The notes under the pieces: model-generated
The model's database searches: none
Seen by the model: the letters and a program-made list of their open reading frames with translations, nothing else
Told to the model about the DNA's origin: nothing
Source of the DNA: Aculops lycopersici
Taxonomy: Eukaryota > Arthropoda > Arachnida > Trombidiformes > Eriophyidae
Assembly (NCBI GenBank): GCA_015350385.1
Contig: WNKI01000002.1
Span: forward strand, 2,659,700 to 2,723,699
DNA: 64,000 nucleotides
Direction: 5' to 3'
Made by a program: the position numbers and the translations under genes
Shown here: positions 1 through 11,344 of the stretch, piece after piece
Numbering within the stretch: the first letter of the stretch is position 1
Layout of the letters: the number at the start of each line of letters is the position of its first letter

Positions 1-1
1 C

Positions 2-2812
2 AGTTTGTTATTTATATTAGAGGATGGCAAAAAGATGCGAACAATAAGCACAATTCAAGAGCCAGGCAAGGAGCTGCAGACTGCCACTCTTGTTGGTACA
101 AGAGTATGCTCTAGTCTATCTTGTAATGAAGATGGAAGCCTGCTGGCTCTCGTGGTTGACAGGAAGCAGATATACTTCTGGGAGGTGATGACTAACAGTT
201 TCGTACACTTCAAACCAACCACTAAGATGGCTTATGTTTCGAGTGGCGCCGGAAAGAAAGGTGGCCGACCCAAAGATATCGATCTGATTGCTTGGTCCAA
301 AGTCTCAAACAAACTTGTGATTTGCTTCTCAACTGGCCAACTGCTTTTGTGTCATTGTGTGTCTACTATCGACGAAAAGTTTATCGATAATAGCGAAGGA
401 GTATTGAAACAGGTACAGCGTATAACATGTAGCAATTCGGAAGATATATTCTCAGTCATAACAGTTATTTCGGAGGTGCTAGTTATGACATATGAGGGTC
501 AGGCTCTTTTCTACATACAAGGCGAATTCAACAATTTGTTGGAGTCCAAATTATCAAGAGAATCACAGCAACTATCTGCGCCAAGACCACAAAAACACAT
601 CTGGCTCGCTTATCAATCGAAGGATAACACTGTCCATTTTAAGAGAATAGTGACAAAGGGGTTTGAAACAGAAACTAGCTCCAAAGCCGATCTGTCCTAT
701 CGAGACCCGGAATATACCTGTAATCTAATAGATTTTTATTGGACTAGTCCAAATGAATTGCTATTGTGCTACTCGAATGGGCGAGTATTATTTATGAGGA
801 TCAAAGATATCCACAAAGGCCGGAGCCTGATCGGACAAGAGTTGTCTGTTGAGGATGTCTTGCAACTACCAATAGATGAGGATGTATTCATTCAATTTTC
901 ACTAGTCTACGACCCATCGACTTGCTCACATTCGCTAGCTGCAATAACTAACTACAAGATCTTCTATTACTTGAAGCTTGAACGTGACCACTCATTCGAG
1001 AAGGTCGACGATCTGGACTTGACTAATAGTTTGCAAAAAGTTCATTTGAATCTAACCAAAGTCGATTGGTCAAATGATGGCTCCATGTTGGCCGTTCAAA
1101 TGTCCAATGGCCACATTCTCGTCTATAGAACTCGTCTTCCGGACATGAAAGTTTCCGTTCACGGAGCTCGAGTGGCCTACTGCTCAGGTGCAGGTGAAGT
1201 GACAATATTGAACTTTGACCCAGGAGCTAATGGCGTTAGTAACGAAGATAACGAGAGTCAATTAGGCGAACACGGGGAGAAAGTTACCCGGGGCGGTGGT
1301 GGTGATCAGGTCTTCGCAACAACCACCACAACCACCATTGAGGACGAGTCTAATCATCCGATGGCCGGGAATGCGCTGGTGCTCCGCGTTGGGCTGAAGC
1401 CGGCAGTTTTGTGCGTGGGCCCAAGGCATTTAGCTTTAGCTCTGAATAATAGGGTTCAGTTTTATCCCTTGCAGCAAATCAACAGAGCGGAAGACAAACA
1501 GCAGTTCGCAGAAGAGGAGTATATATCCGTGGTAACAGGGTTGAGTCTAAGCTCTCGTTTCGCGGCCGTTCAATTCAACGATGCGCGGATTAAACTTCAA
1601 GCTATACCTCAGGACATCAGCTCACCGGAACCCGGAGCCATGAATCGATTGGAGTCCGACGAGCGCTTCTTTCCCGACCCATCAAAACCTGAAAAGATCT
1701 CAAGCTTTACTCTAACCGAGGACACATTTATATACTCTACTCATGAGCTTCAAATCAATGTATTCAGCTTGAACTCTTGGCAGCTGATCCAGCAAACCGA
1801 TTATTCCAGTTATCTCCAAATCCATCTAAGCCGCATGTATGCAAACTCAACGGGTAACAAGTTTATCTGTTTAATTGATGACAAAGAAGATGGTAAAAAT
1901 GGAAGGCTACTATCAGGAAGCGCATATTTGTATGACTTGTATCGAGGAAAATTTATCAAACTCTTGGGCGGTGATAGCGACGAGGGCAATGATACCCTCC
2001 CGACAAGGTTATTCAATAGTCAGCTAACTACTCTATTGCCAAACTTTGATACACTAGATATGAGTGGCACGCCACCAGATCGACGAAAACCATTGAAGTT
2101 TGACCAAATCATTGACGTCGTTTGGGATACAAATGCGAGAACTGCACTCTTGATCGAGCGTAAGTGGGTGCATATAATCACCTGCTTCGATCACACTCTC
2201 GAATGTCTGGAGGGTGGCAGTGAGGACACTGTAACTGTAAAATACATAGACACCGTTGAAAAGGGAACTACCTATACAACTTTGTATGCGTCTCACGGAA
2301 TTGTGTCTTACCAAACGAGTTTGGGTCGAGTGATAAACACAATCCTAGTTTCTCACGACGATGAGCTGAAACTCAATCGTTTAGAGGCTAGCATCAGGGA
2401 GTTGAAGTACGAATATTCAAATGTAGAGGATAAGTCGGATAATGAGGCGCACAAGTTGAACTTGGAAGCGGAAATCATGAAACTCAAATTAGTCTACCTG
2501 AGGAGCATTCTGCCATTGCACTCGGTTGCTAGGTGTAAGGAGATTTGCGAGCTTCTAATGAGCGACAAATCGTTTAACATCGACGATGAGTCCAAACAAA
2601 TCAGTCAAATTATCTGGCTCCAGTTGGCCGCTTGGTCATTGTATTTGATGAATCTTGAGTTCGCACTTTTCCTATACAGGAAGTTCCAACTACCTGTTCA
2701 CGCGCGAGCTTTGAGCGAGATCATTACCAATTTGAATGTAACATCGAGCGATTCTAAGGAGTCAATCTATAAAAAGATTATGGTTTTGTTGGGCTGTGAT
2801 ATTCTAGATTAG
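2..2812 (+). CDS. WDR19: WDR19/IFT144-like intraflagellar transport protein, 5' partial, C-terminally short
   Basis: IFT144 is a core subunit of the IFT-A complex, which carries cargo in cilia. About 936 residues are visible, starting inside the first beta-propeller; the beginning lies outside the window. Family-typical stretches include LTKVDWSNDGSMLAVQMSNG, the HLALALNNRVQFYPL segment of the second propeller, WQLIQQTDYSSYLQI, and near the end IIWLQLAAWSLYLMNLEFAL, which corresponds to the start of the TPR solenoid. Two acidic or low-complexity inserts lie at about 1231-1365 and 1966-2090. The frame stops at 2812 and an AATAAA follows 15 bases later, so the usual TPR array and C-terminal zinc-binding region (vertebrate proteins are about 1,340 residues) are absent. 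I see no splice donor that would rescue them before the poly(A) signal. A coiled-coil-like charged stretch replaces part of the linker at about 2370-2490. Family assignment is firm; function of the short form is unknown. Confidence 0.82.
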   Translation, partial: SLLFILEDGKKMRTISTIQEPGKELQTATLVGTRVCSSLSCNEDGSLLALVVDRKQIYFWEVMTNSFVHFKPTTKMAYVSSGAGKKGGRPKDIDLIAWSKVSNKLVICFSTGQLLLCHCVSTIDEKFIDNSEGVLKQVQRITCSNSEDIFSVITVISEVLVMTYEGQALFYIQGEFNNLLESKLSRESQQLSAPRPQKHIWLAYQSKDNTVHFKRIVTKGFETETSSKADLSYRDPEYTCNLIDFYWTSPNELLLCYSNGRVLFMRIKDIHKGRSLIGQELSVEDVLQLPIDEDVFIQFSLVYDPSTCSHSLAAITNYKIFYYLKLERDHSFEKVDDLDLTNSLQKVHLNLTKVDWSNDGSMLAVQMSNGHILVYRTRLPDMKVSVHGARVAYCSGAGEVTILNFDPGANGVSNEDNESQLGEHGEKVTRGGGGDQVFATTTTTTIEDESNHPMAGNALVLRVGLKPAVLCVGPRHLALALNNRVQFYPLQQINRAEDKQQFAEEEYISVVTGLSLSSRFAAVQFNDARIKLQAIPQDISSPEPGAMNRLESDERFFPDPSKPEKISSFTLTEDTFIYSTHELQINVFSLNSWQLIQQTDYSSYLQIHLSRMYANSTGNKFICLIDDKEDGKNGRLLSGSAYLYDLYRGKFIKLLGGDSDEGNDTLPTRLFNSQLTTLLPNFDTLDMSGTPPDRRKPLKFDQIIDVVWDTNARTALLIERKWVHIITCFDHTLECLEGGSEDTVTVKYIDTVEKGTTYTTLYASHGIVSYQTSLGRVINTILVSHDDELKLNRLEASIRELKYEYSNVEDKSDNEAHKLNLEAEIMKLKLVYLRSILPLHSVARCKEICELLMSDKSFNIDDESKQISQIIWLQLAAWSLYLMNLEFALFLYRKFQLPVHARALSEIITNLNVTSSDSKESIYKKIMVLLGCDILD

Positions 2813-2826
2813 ATATTTGACTTGCC

Positions 2827-2832
2827 AATAAA
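2827..2832 (+). terminator. Poly(A) signal of the WDR19-like gene
   Basis: AATAAA lies 15 bases after the stop codon. Cleavage 10-30 bases further on would fall inside the opposing U6 gene, so the 3' UTR can only be very short or must overlap U6. Confidence 0.7.
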
Positions 2833-2841
2833 ATTTTAATT

Positions 2842-2893
2842 AAAAAAATTTGAACGCTTCGCAGATTTTGCGTGTCATCCTTGCACAGGGGCC

Positions 2894-2932
<39 letters not shown>

Positions 2933-2949
2933 CCCTCCCGAAGGAGGAC
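2842..2949 (-). ncRNA. U6: U6 spliceosomal snRNA
   Basis: Read on the minus strand, this is a complete U6. The 5' stem-loop closes on a UUCG loop. It is followed by CATATACTAAAATTGGAACG, the catalytic ACAGAGA box with AGATTAGCATGGCCCCTG, the GATGACACGCAAA segment, and a 3' end at a run of seven T (2842-2848) that serves as the Pol III terminator. The central part is nearly identical to U6 of flies and humans. The 5' stem has different bases that still pair, and the 3' part reads AATCTGCGAAGCG where U6 usually has a shorter ATTCGTGAAGCG. Compensated stem changes and a correctly placed TATA box argue for a working gene and not a retro-pseudogene. U6 pairs with U4 and U2 and forms the spliceosome active site. 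Confidence 0.95.
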
Positions 2950-2970
2950 GCAAGAAGAACGCACGCCGGG

Positions 2971-2978
2971 TTTATATA
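2971..2978 (-). promoter_or_regulatory. TATA box of the U6 Pol III promoter
   Basis: TATATAAA on the minus strand lies 22-29 bases upstream of the first U6 base, the spacing of external (type 3) Pol III promoters. The proximal sequence element should lie just upstream (about 2990-3015), but I cannot define it without other snRNA genes from this species. Confidence 0.75.
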
Positions 2979-4244
2979 CCGACCCCGTTGGCCGGTCGCA
3001 GTGCGTACCTGTCAGTTGTAGTATTTTTATTTCATTGTAATTCATTTGAAACTCGGATTAAAATAATGACAACAACATGGAAAGAGTCCTCAATTTTAAT
3101 TGATTGATAAAATCCATTAATCGTTGGATTGGAGTGAAATATGCTCATTAAACATCGATGACAAACGACAGCATACAAGCGAGTTTTGGTCGGCTGGTGT
3201 TTTGTTGTTGTTTTGAGTTGTTGTCATTCCGCCGGCCGCTTCCTCGCATAGCAAAACACAGTGCAACATTGCACAGCGAGTGCATGCAGAGCAGTCTACG
3301 TTGCAGCGGCTCGACAACGAGGGACTCATCGAGCCGAATAGCTTGTCACACAAAACCCGATTGGCATGCGAGCTTCAGGCATCAAGCGAGCGGCGGCTAG
3401 GCGAATGGCGAGTCGCTGGAAAGTAGTAGCGCCATTAGCAACGACGATGACGGCCAGCCGAGTCGAGTCAACTTGGCGGCCAATCCGTGTGTTTGCAAAT
3501 TTGACTGCCATTGGCCGTAGCACTTGCTTGGCGGCCGCCGATCGGTCTGCACAAGTGTAGCGAAGCAGCAGCAAACTGTGTAGTCGTCGACGATTACTCG
3601 TCGCCGGCAACGCAAGCGTCTGTGCGCTCGGCTCTCGATTCGCAAGTGCAGCGACAGCAACGGCAGCAAATCCCCATGCAACTGAATGGGAATTTAACTC
3701 CTCGGTTCGTTCACATTAGGCCGACCAACAGAATCCAAGCGACCGTCTGTCTCTCTAGTCGCCTGTTTCAACTTGCCCGTTTGTCCCTATGAGTCGCACA
3801 AGCTGACTGTGTGTCTGTATGAGATTTGCAGCAGCGAGTGCAGCGGCCGCCGCCGCAACAGCAGCACAAGCAGCAGCCGCAGCGGCAAGCAGCAACAGCA
3901 AAACTCGCAGAGCGAGTGAGAGCCATCGTCTTCGTCTTCGTCGTCGTTGTCGTCGTCGCCATCGGCCACAATCATCGTCGTCGCCGTCTTCGTAACCAAC
4001 TTTGTAATTGTAAGTATGTATTTATAGATGTATGTATGTAATATTATATTATAATCAACACAAAACAAGCAACAACATTATTAGATATACTCTTTAGCAA
4101 CTAGATTATTAGCCCATCAAGTGTAGAGAGTGACCAGAATTATTAGGGGGAAGCGGCAAACGAGCGATCGATTCGATCGGCCGACAAGAGGAGGGAGAAG
4201 GAGACTTGATACTATTAGACAGACATCTCCTATTTTCACCTGAA
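2979..4244. other. Upstream region of U6 and Pumilio, with likely Pumilio 5' UTR
   Basis: This 1.27 kb separates the divergent U6 and Pumilio genes. It is G+C-rich from about 3190, with a CAG/CAA-rich stretch at about 3825-3900 and a CGTCTT/CGTCGT stretch at 3925-3990. A GTAAGT at 4010-4015 could be the donor of a 5' UTR intron. No conserved coding sequence was recognised. An in-frame stop at 4131-4133 precedes the Pumilio ATG. Confidence 0.5.
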
Positions 4245-7200
4245 ATGGCGGACGAGAAGCAAAAGCAACAACAAGACCAACTACAGACTCAATCACAAGC
4301 AGCGGGATCGGTGACACCCGTGGCGAAGCAGCAAATTGTGGGCAAGGGATCGCTGCAATCCAGTAGGATTCAGCAACATCAACAACCTGGTGGCGGTAGC
4401 CGACCAGTGGGTCAGCAGGTGGATGATACGGAACGAAATGGCAAAGATCTGACGTCAGCTGGTGGGGGAGGTGACAAGGTTAGTCCCAATGGACATGGAG
4501 GTGGAAATAATGTTAATACAAGTGGCGGCAACAAGACTTCTGGTGGCAATACGACGACGAGTGCTAATACAATCAACAACAACAATAACAATATCAACAA
4601 CAGCAACTTAAACCACAAAAGTCCGACCAACAACAATAACAACAACCTCAATAACAATAACAGCAATGGTAACAATATTAACAACAACAACAATAATAAT
4701 AATAATAATAATAACAACGACGTTATCTCGGACGATTCGGGCGAAAGAGATTCGCTAAAACACAAAGTTCATCAGGCACTGCCCTTGCACCAGCAACCAC
4801 AACACCAACAACTACAACAACAACAACAACATCCACAACCCTCTCCACTCCAACAACAACAACACCATCAGCACCTGCAACAGCAACATCATTTGCATAT
4901 GCTCCAACAGCAGCACCAACAACATCAGCAACAACAACAACAGCACCCAGACTCACAACAACAACACCATCATGCACCACAATTTGCCTTACCTCCTGAT
5001 GCTCATGGAAGTCCCATAGGTATGTTGGCTGGTCAACCGCCGGGTGATGTGCTTGTTGTCGGTGGACCGAAAGGGCACCCGATACTTGGTGGCGCAAACT
5101 CCAATGGAGTTGGTGGCGGTGGAGAGGAGGGTGGAGTTGACTATGGGCCTCTGGGCGCATCGCCATCTCAGAATCCCTACTTTCATCAGGAGCCCTTTCA
5201 GGGTGGCCCCGTTCATGGTCACCTAATGGGACCAGGTGGTCCACCGCCCCCTCCGCAACCTGTGCTGCCGCCCTACTACCATGGGCTCCCTTGGAGCATG
5301 TACGGTCCTGGCATGATACAAGCCGGAGGTCAAGCTCCCTCGAACGGGCCCTCTGGTCATCAGCATCCGTCGTCGACTGCGGCCGCGGCCGCAGCAGCCC
5401 ACAACCAACACTTGGTGGCCGCTGCAGCTGCCCACCACCAACAGCAGCAGCAACAACAACAACAGCAACATCAACAACAAGACCAGCAAGCCCAAGGTCC
5501 ACAGCCACCTCAAGGTCCTCACCCCCAACAGACACAACCACAACCCACTCAGCATTCTCAATCACAGAACGCCCAGCAACAACCACCTCACTCGCAACAG
5601 CGACAACAACCATCACAGCAACATAATCAACAACATCAACAGGTTCTTGGTGCGAGCAATATTGGCTCACCCAGACCCATGGAACCTCAGCAGCAACAAC
5701 AATCGAACGAAGCTGGTGGCGCGCCGACACTTGTTGCACCAGGCACGCTTCAATCAGGCCAATATGGGCCACCCAATATGCCGCCCCAATTAATGCATGC
5801 AGGCGCCTACTTTGAAGCTCATCGTAACGGATCCATGATGACGCAACGCGGTGTCAATCCCGCCGCATTAAGACTGATGCCGATGATAGTCAACTCGCCC
5901 CATCACGATGCCTTATCAGCGGCTGTAGCGGCACAACAGCATGGCCATCAGCCACCTCCACCACCGCCCCATCTGACAAGTGGCCTACAACATATTATCG
6001 ATCAAACTGACGGTGGGCACCATGCTGCAGCAGTGGCCGCCGCAGCAGCCGCCGCCGCTGCCCATCACGGACAACCGGGACCTCACCATCCTTCGTTGCC
6101 GGGACCGCCACATCCACCACCACACCACAATGGGCCACTATTTAGATCGGACTCTGGCGGGCCGCCAGGTAGTGCCGACGTGGTCAATCCTTTGTATTCG
6201 GCCGCCAACAGTGGATCGGCTCAGCAGGGAGGCGTGCCACAACTTGGAACCCACTTTGGTCAATTCTCTTCAGCATCGTCGGCCGTCACTTCGCCGGCCG
6301 GTCAGATTGGAGCAAATAGTCACCACCACCATCAGCAGCAACAACAACAATTGCACCATCAACACCAACAGCACCAGCAACAAATGCACCTCGACATGAT
6401 GGCAAGCCACTCGGCCGCAGGTGGATCTGATAGCCACTTAAATGCCTTTGTACAAATGGGAGGTCTAGCCAGCACAGAGCTCGGGCCCATCGGAACCTCG
6501 CTGACCTCCAGCATTGCAGGTGGCATAGCGGGTGCTGGTGGTGGTCAGTCGAACCCTGGATCAAGCTCGCCGCGCCGAGACTCGCTGACTAGCCGAAGCA
6601 TGCGAGCAAATCTCGACCAACAGGTTCGCAATGTTGTGGGCAGCCTGGCTGCGCCCGGCGCAGGTGGATTCTTCTCGAACACTCTCGAATCAAATAATCA
6701 CTTTTTCCGCATAAACTCTCAGGTCCACAATCTAATGAAGGGTAATACAAGCGGCGGACATCAATTTTTCGCACCGCTCGCCTCGGGTTCTGGTGTCCCT
6801 TCGTCGCCAGGCGGTCCGTTGGGATTGATTGGTCCGCCAAACGGAAGCTTGACGCCACCGAGTTCATTAAACGGATCGCTTGCAAACTTAAGTATTAGCG
6901 GCAATACCCCAAACCGGATGTCGGCGGCACCAGGAGCCGAGGCCAAGTATATGAGTCGCAATGGGCCAAGTGTATTTGTAAACTCGCAACACCAGCAACA
7001 ACAACAGCCGCAGTCGTCATTGTTCCCAAACCGAATTTTGCAACGAAACTCGTCACTCAATAATAATGGCAATCAGGAGCAGAACAACGGAAGTCTCGTT
7101 GGAGGTTTAGGTGGTAGTCACAATCACATGGCATCAATTATGAATCATCATCACCAACAGCAACATCCTCACCTGCATCTTCACTCGCAATTCGACTCTT

Positions 7201-8782
7201 CCGGTCACCATCACGTTATGGTGGGTGGAGTAAATAGCAATCACAACAGTAATATGAACTCTCGCGGAGTGATAGGTAGCCTTGGCGGCGTCGGTGGTGG
7301 CCACTCAAACCACCACCACAACAACAACAACAGCAGCAGCAACAACAACAACAACAACCATCACCACCACCACCACCAGCAACAACAACACAACAACCAG
7401 AGCCACCACACTGGTGGCGGTGCCAGTGGTAGTGTTAGCGGAGGGGTCGGGAGTGGCGTTGGCAGAAGCAGATTGTTGGAGGACTTCAGAAATAGCCGAG
7501 ACCCAGGTTTAACATTGACCGAGTTGATGGGGCACATAGTGGAGTTCAGCCAAGATCAGTATGGTTCGCGTTTCATTCAGCAAAAGTTGGAAAAGGCAAC
7601 GCCGAGCGAAAAGGAAATGGTCTTCGTGGAAATCATTGATTCGGCTTACAATTTGATGACCGATGTTTTTGGCAATTATGTTATACAAAAGTTTTTTGAA
7701 CATGGAACCCCCGAGCATAAGCAAGAGTTGGCGCGCAAAATCAACGGGCATGTACTAAAACTTGCCTTGCAAATGTACGGATGCAGAGTGATCCAGAAAG
7801 CCTTAGAGAGCATACCGACGGAGCAACAGCGCGAACTAGTGCAAGAATTGGAGGGTAATGTGCTTAATTGTGTTAAAGACCAAAATGGAAACCACGTTGT
7901 GCAAAAGTGTATCGAGTGCGTGGAACCATTGGCATTACAATTTATAATTAACGCTTTTCAGAATCAAGTATTATCACTGTCGATGCACCCATACGGTTGC
8001 AGGGTGATCCAAAGAATCCTGGAGCATTGTAGATCGGAGCAAACGACGCCCATTTTGGAGGAGTTGCACAAGTATACCGAGCAGCTGGTTCAGGATCAAT
8101 ATGGCAACTATGTAATCCAGCACGTACTTGAGCATGGCCGACCAGAGGATAAGAGCAAGATCATACAGGTGGTCAGCGGAAGAGTTTTGAAGTTGTCGCA
8201 GCACAAGTTTGCGAGGTGAGTACTCATAATCGATTGATAACTAGTGTGTCGCGGCCGTCGTCTTGTTTGCTACCACATAACCTATGTGACTAACCACCTG
8301 TTCTATTTCCGCACAAATCTAATTGCTCAAACAGTAATGTCGTCGAACGTTGCGTAACTCACGCCTCAAGAACCGAACGCTGCGCTCTAATTGAGGAAGT
8401 TTGCGCCAGAGACCCAGCTTACGGCGAGGGCTCGGCCACCCTGTACGCCATGATGAAGGATCAGTATGCAAATTATGTGGTTCAAAAGATGATAGAAATC
8501 GCGGAGCAACCGCAACGGAAGCTACTATTACAACGGATTCGTCCATACATGATACAATTGCGCAAGTACACCTACGGCAAGCACATATTGGCCAAGTTGG
8601 AGAAATTTATGATAAAAAATCCGGCGCCTATTGGCTTAGGAAGTGGTTCTGGCGTCGGAGGAGGAGGTGGAGAAAGAAGCAGTGATCGAGCCGGAACCGG
8701 CGGCTCAGGTAGCGGAAGTGGCAGCGGTGGTGGCAGTTCCGGTCCCGGCAGCGAGCTGGGCGGCAATGTCATCGACAAGTAG
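4245..8782 (+). CDS. pum: Pumilio-family (PUF) RNA-binding translational repressor
   Basis: The coding sequence joins 4245..8215 and 8335..8782 (1,472 residues). The donor is AG|GTGAGT and the acceptor ACAG|T; the junction rebuilds the conserved HKFASNVVE of PUF repeat 7. Eight PUF repeats start near 7520, with cores SRFIQ, NYVIQ, CRVIQ, NHVVQ, CRVIQ, NYVIQ, SNVVE and NYVVQ. This is the human PUM1 order, so UGUA-type 3' UTR elements are the expected target. Pumilio binds such mRNAs in the cytoplasm and represses or destabilises them. The first 1,080 or so residues are low-complexity, very rich in Q, N, H, G and P, with short conserved-looking islands (about 6540-6900). The tail after repeat 8 is Gly/Ser-rich. 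ATG 4245 has G at -3 and G at +4 and is the first in frame after the stop at 4131. Other isoforms from upstream exons cannot be excluded. Confidence 0.95.
8335..8782 (+). CDS. pum: Pumilio exon 2 (PUF repeats 7-8 and Gly/Ser tail)
   Basis: The exon begins with the T that completes a split AG|T serine codon and reads [15 protein letters not shown], then [13 protein letters not shown] (repeat 8) and [15 protein letters not shown]. It ends at TAG 8780-8782 after a tail of about 50 residues made almost only of Gly, Ser and a few charged residues. The intron is 119 bases. No canonical AATAAA was found in the next kilobase. Confidence 0.93.
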
Positions 8783-11290
8783 TTGTAAGCGTCGCCAGGT
8801 GGTATGGTAGAAATGGAACGAAGAAGATGCAAGACACAACGTCGAGATTGCATGCATCGTTGTGCATATACGTGGATATATATAAATATAAATATATATA
8901 AACAAAAGAGTTCATGGGCATGGGGCAACAAGTGGCCAGTGAATGACTTGTTGTACTGGCTGACTGACTGACCGCCACTAAAATTGAGCTGGGCGGCTGC
9001 AATCGCTGCAGCAACAACCACTTGCTTGCCCCCGAGTCCATTGGACAGTTTTCAATTGCAACCTAACTTTACTATAATATCTCAACTCCACCCGACTCAT
9101 ATCATCTTATCGCATTAGCAGTTGCCTCTTGTGTAGTTTAAGTTTTTCTCCTCACTTGCTTCCTCTATTTTCCCTCTGGAGTGCATCGGCATCGAAATTG
9201 CCGGATAATTTTACGATCTCATCTGGCTGAGCAGCCACTCAGGTAGCTCGTAAACTTTGCTCGGGTTTTCAGAGAGCACGTTGGCAGTTGGGTGCCCACA
9301 ATTGTTATTCAAATGCATCGGCTGCTCGACTGGAAGGAGAAGTAACAACTTTTACGACTTGAGCGCGATTCTCTTTACGCGCCCAAGTCGTGTCATCATC
9401 ATCATTGCTTCAGCAACAAGTGGCGCCCAGTGGACAGCTTTGTTTCTTCCGCTTGCCCCCGTCGACGATTATGATGCCGCCACTTGTTGTTGCGTCACTC
9501 GCTCGTCAGCGGCAAAGTTGCCGGTTAATTTCCATTATCACTCCATCCAAGGTCGCCAGTTTAACTGCATTGTAACTCCATTATGAGCTCGACCAACAAC
9601 AACTTGACTCAGTCAACGTATACCAAGTTCGGCTCGCTGACGAACTCATCGCTTTCGTGGTCTCGACTTCTCAGTCGCTTCGCTTGGTAGTAGTAAAATC
9701 AGAGAAGCGTGGATAAGAGCTCCAACTTTTGCTGATTCTTCTAGGTTTTTTGGTGCCATTTGCCCTCGGCACCGCCAGAAACTCGCCCAAAGAGAACTCG
9801 AGTGGCCAGCTTGAGAGGTTTGAGGGAAACTTTTGCAGATCCTCGTAACACGAAAACCAATATTGACCTTTAGTCACTGGATTCTCAACAAAACTCGTCG
9901 ATATTCTATCTTTCACCTTTGCCATTCAACTAACGCAAGTTTTGCTCCAAATTCACCGCTTTCCAATGGGTCAAGTTTGGCAATTCAATTCGGAAAGTAG
10001 AGTGGAGTTGGCAAATTTGCTGCAAAATCGCGTTAAGCAATTTGCACTCCCTAATGTGCGGCCAAGATTTACCGAGTTCTTACCTGGCGGCGCCGTTGCT
10101 CACTTTGTCAGCCAGCCACAGCATAGACGCCGTTAAAGTTTGGACACAATGGCTAAGCGGGCATCGAGTTGTTGTTGCCTTGGCAAGATGCATTAGAATT
10201 GTAGTTGAAGAGGCAGCAGCATTAGTGACCGTAGCAGTCGCATGATTGATTTGTTATCAAGTGGCGCGCGCTAGTTTCGCTTCTCGTTCAGCTCAAAGGC
10301 TCGCTTGAATGTGTGGCCAATCTAAGCGGCGCACATTAAGCATCTTTGCCAACTTTAACAGTCTAATGAGATTGGCCAGCTTAAGGCGAGAGATGATCTG
10401 TTCGAGTTTTTTGGGTTAGCGAAAGCCACTTGTTGTTGCTGTGGCTAGTGCAGTTGCTCACTGGCAGGTAGGTCCGATTAGCGGGAGTGACCATACAGCT
10501 CACCTACACACGCAACCAGCACAATCGGAAGCCAGCCCTCGATCCTCCCTTCTAGTCAACTGGATTCTGGTTCTAATTGCCGCATGCTCATTGGTTTTGA
10601 ATCGAGAATGAAGTTTAGTCTTGTGTCATGTTTACTAGACAAACTCTCGAAGGAGGAAATGCCTTGCACAGAATCAGATCAATCAAGTTGTAAGTTAGGC
10701 CTTAAACTATTTCTTTATTTCCAGGTAATAGTTCTAGTGGAGGCATCATCTAGTAGCGGTGGTAGCAAAACCAACAGGTAGTTGTAAAAGTGTCACTGAC
10801 GCTGTTTGTCTTCCGCGAGGGCGGCCATCAAAATTTGCCGAGACTCCGATAGCAGTGGTGGTCACAAAATGAGAGAAAGAGAGTCCCATTAGGAAACCAT
10901 TCATCGTTCAACTTGCTCGAAACTCCCGACGCCAAGACCAATCAACGAGAAGCCAGCTTGTCGATTGGCGGAAATGAAGTGGGTGCTGAAGTGGTTGCGG
11001 CAACATCATCATTCAAAGGTGACGACTTTGCTCAATGATCGGCAAACGTTTTACCGTTTCAGTTAGTCGCTGGACTCGATGAAAGACAACTCGAGAAAAC
11101 TAGTCAGCATGAGAGTGGTAGCATCAGCGGCAACAGGTTGTAGTTTAGAGTGAAAAGACTAAAATAAGATAAAAGTACGAGTAGGGAAAGTCAATTCATT
11201 AACTTGAATCTAACGGCGATTAATTTTTTCCTTTCTCACTGCTCCACCAACGAGAATGACCACTTTCACACTTTTCTTTTCATTTCGCTT

Positions 11291-11344
11291 CATTCCATTC
11301 CATTCCATTCCATTCCATTTCGTTTCATTTCATTTCATTTTGTT
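11291..11344. repeat. CATTC/CATTT pentanucleotide microsatellite
   Basis: About eleven pentamer units, first CATTC and then CATTT variants. The unit matches the classic CATTC satellite motif found in several animals, but here it is only a short array. Confidence 0.8.

Noticed and set aside
1..2812. RIC1, another beta-propeller protein, as identity of the first gene
   Set aside because: Blocks such as HLALALNNRVQFYPL and the order of segments fit WDR19/IFT144 and not RIC1.
4412..5772. Long minus-strand open frames rich in Leu or Val (117 and 349 codons)
   Set aside because: They are antisense to the CAA/AAC repeats of Pumilio; repeat codons remove stops on the other strand. The sense frame has the PUF domain and is certainly the gene.
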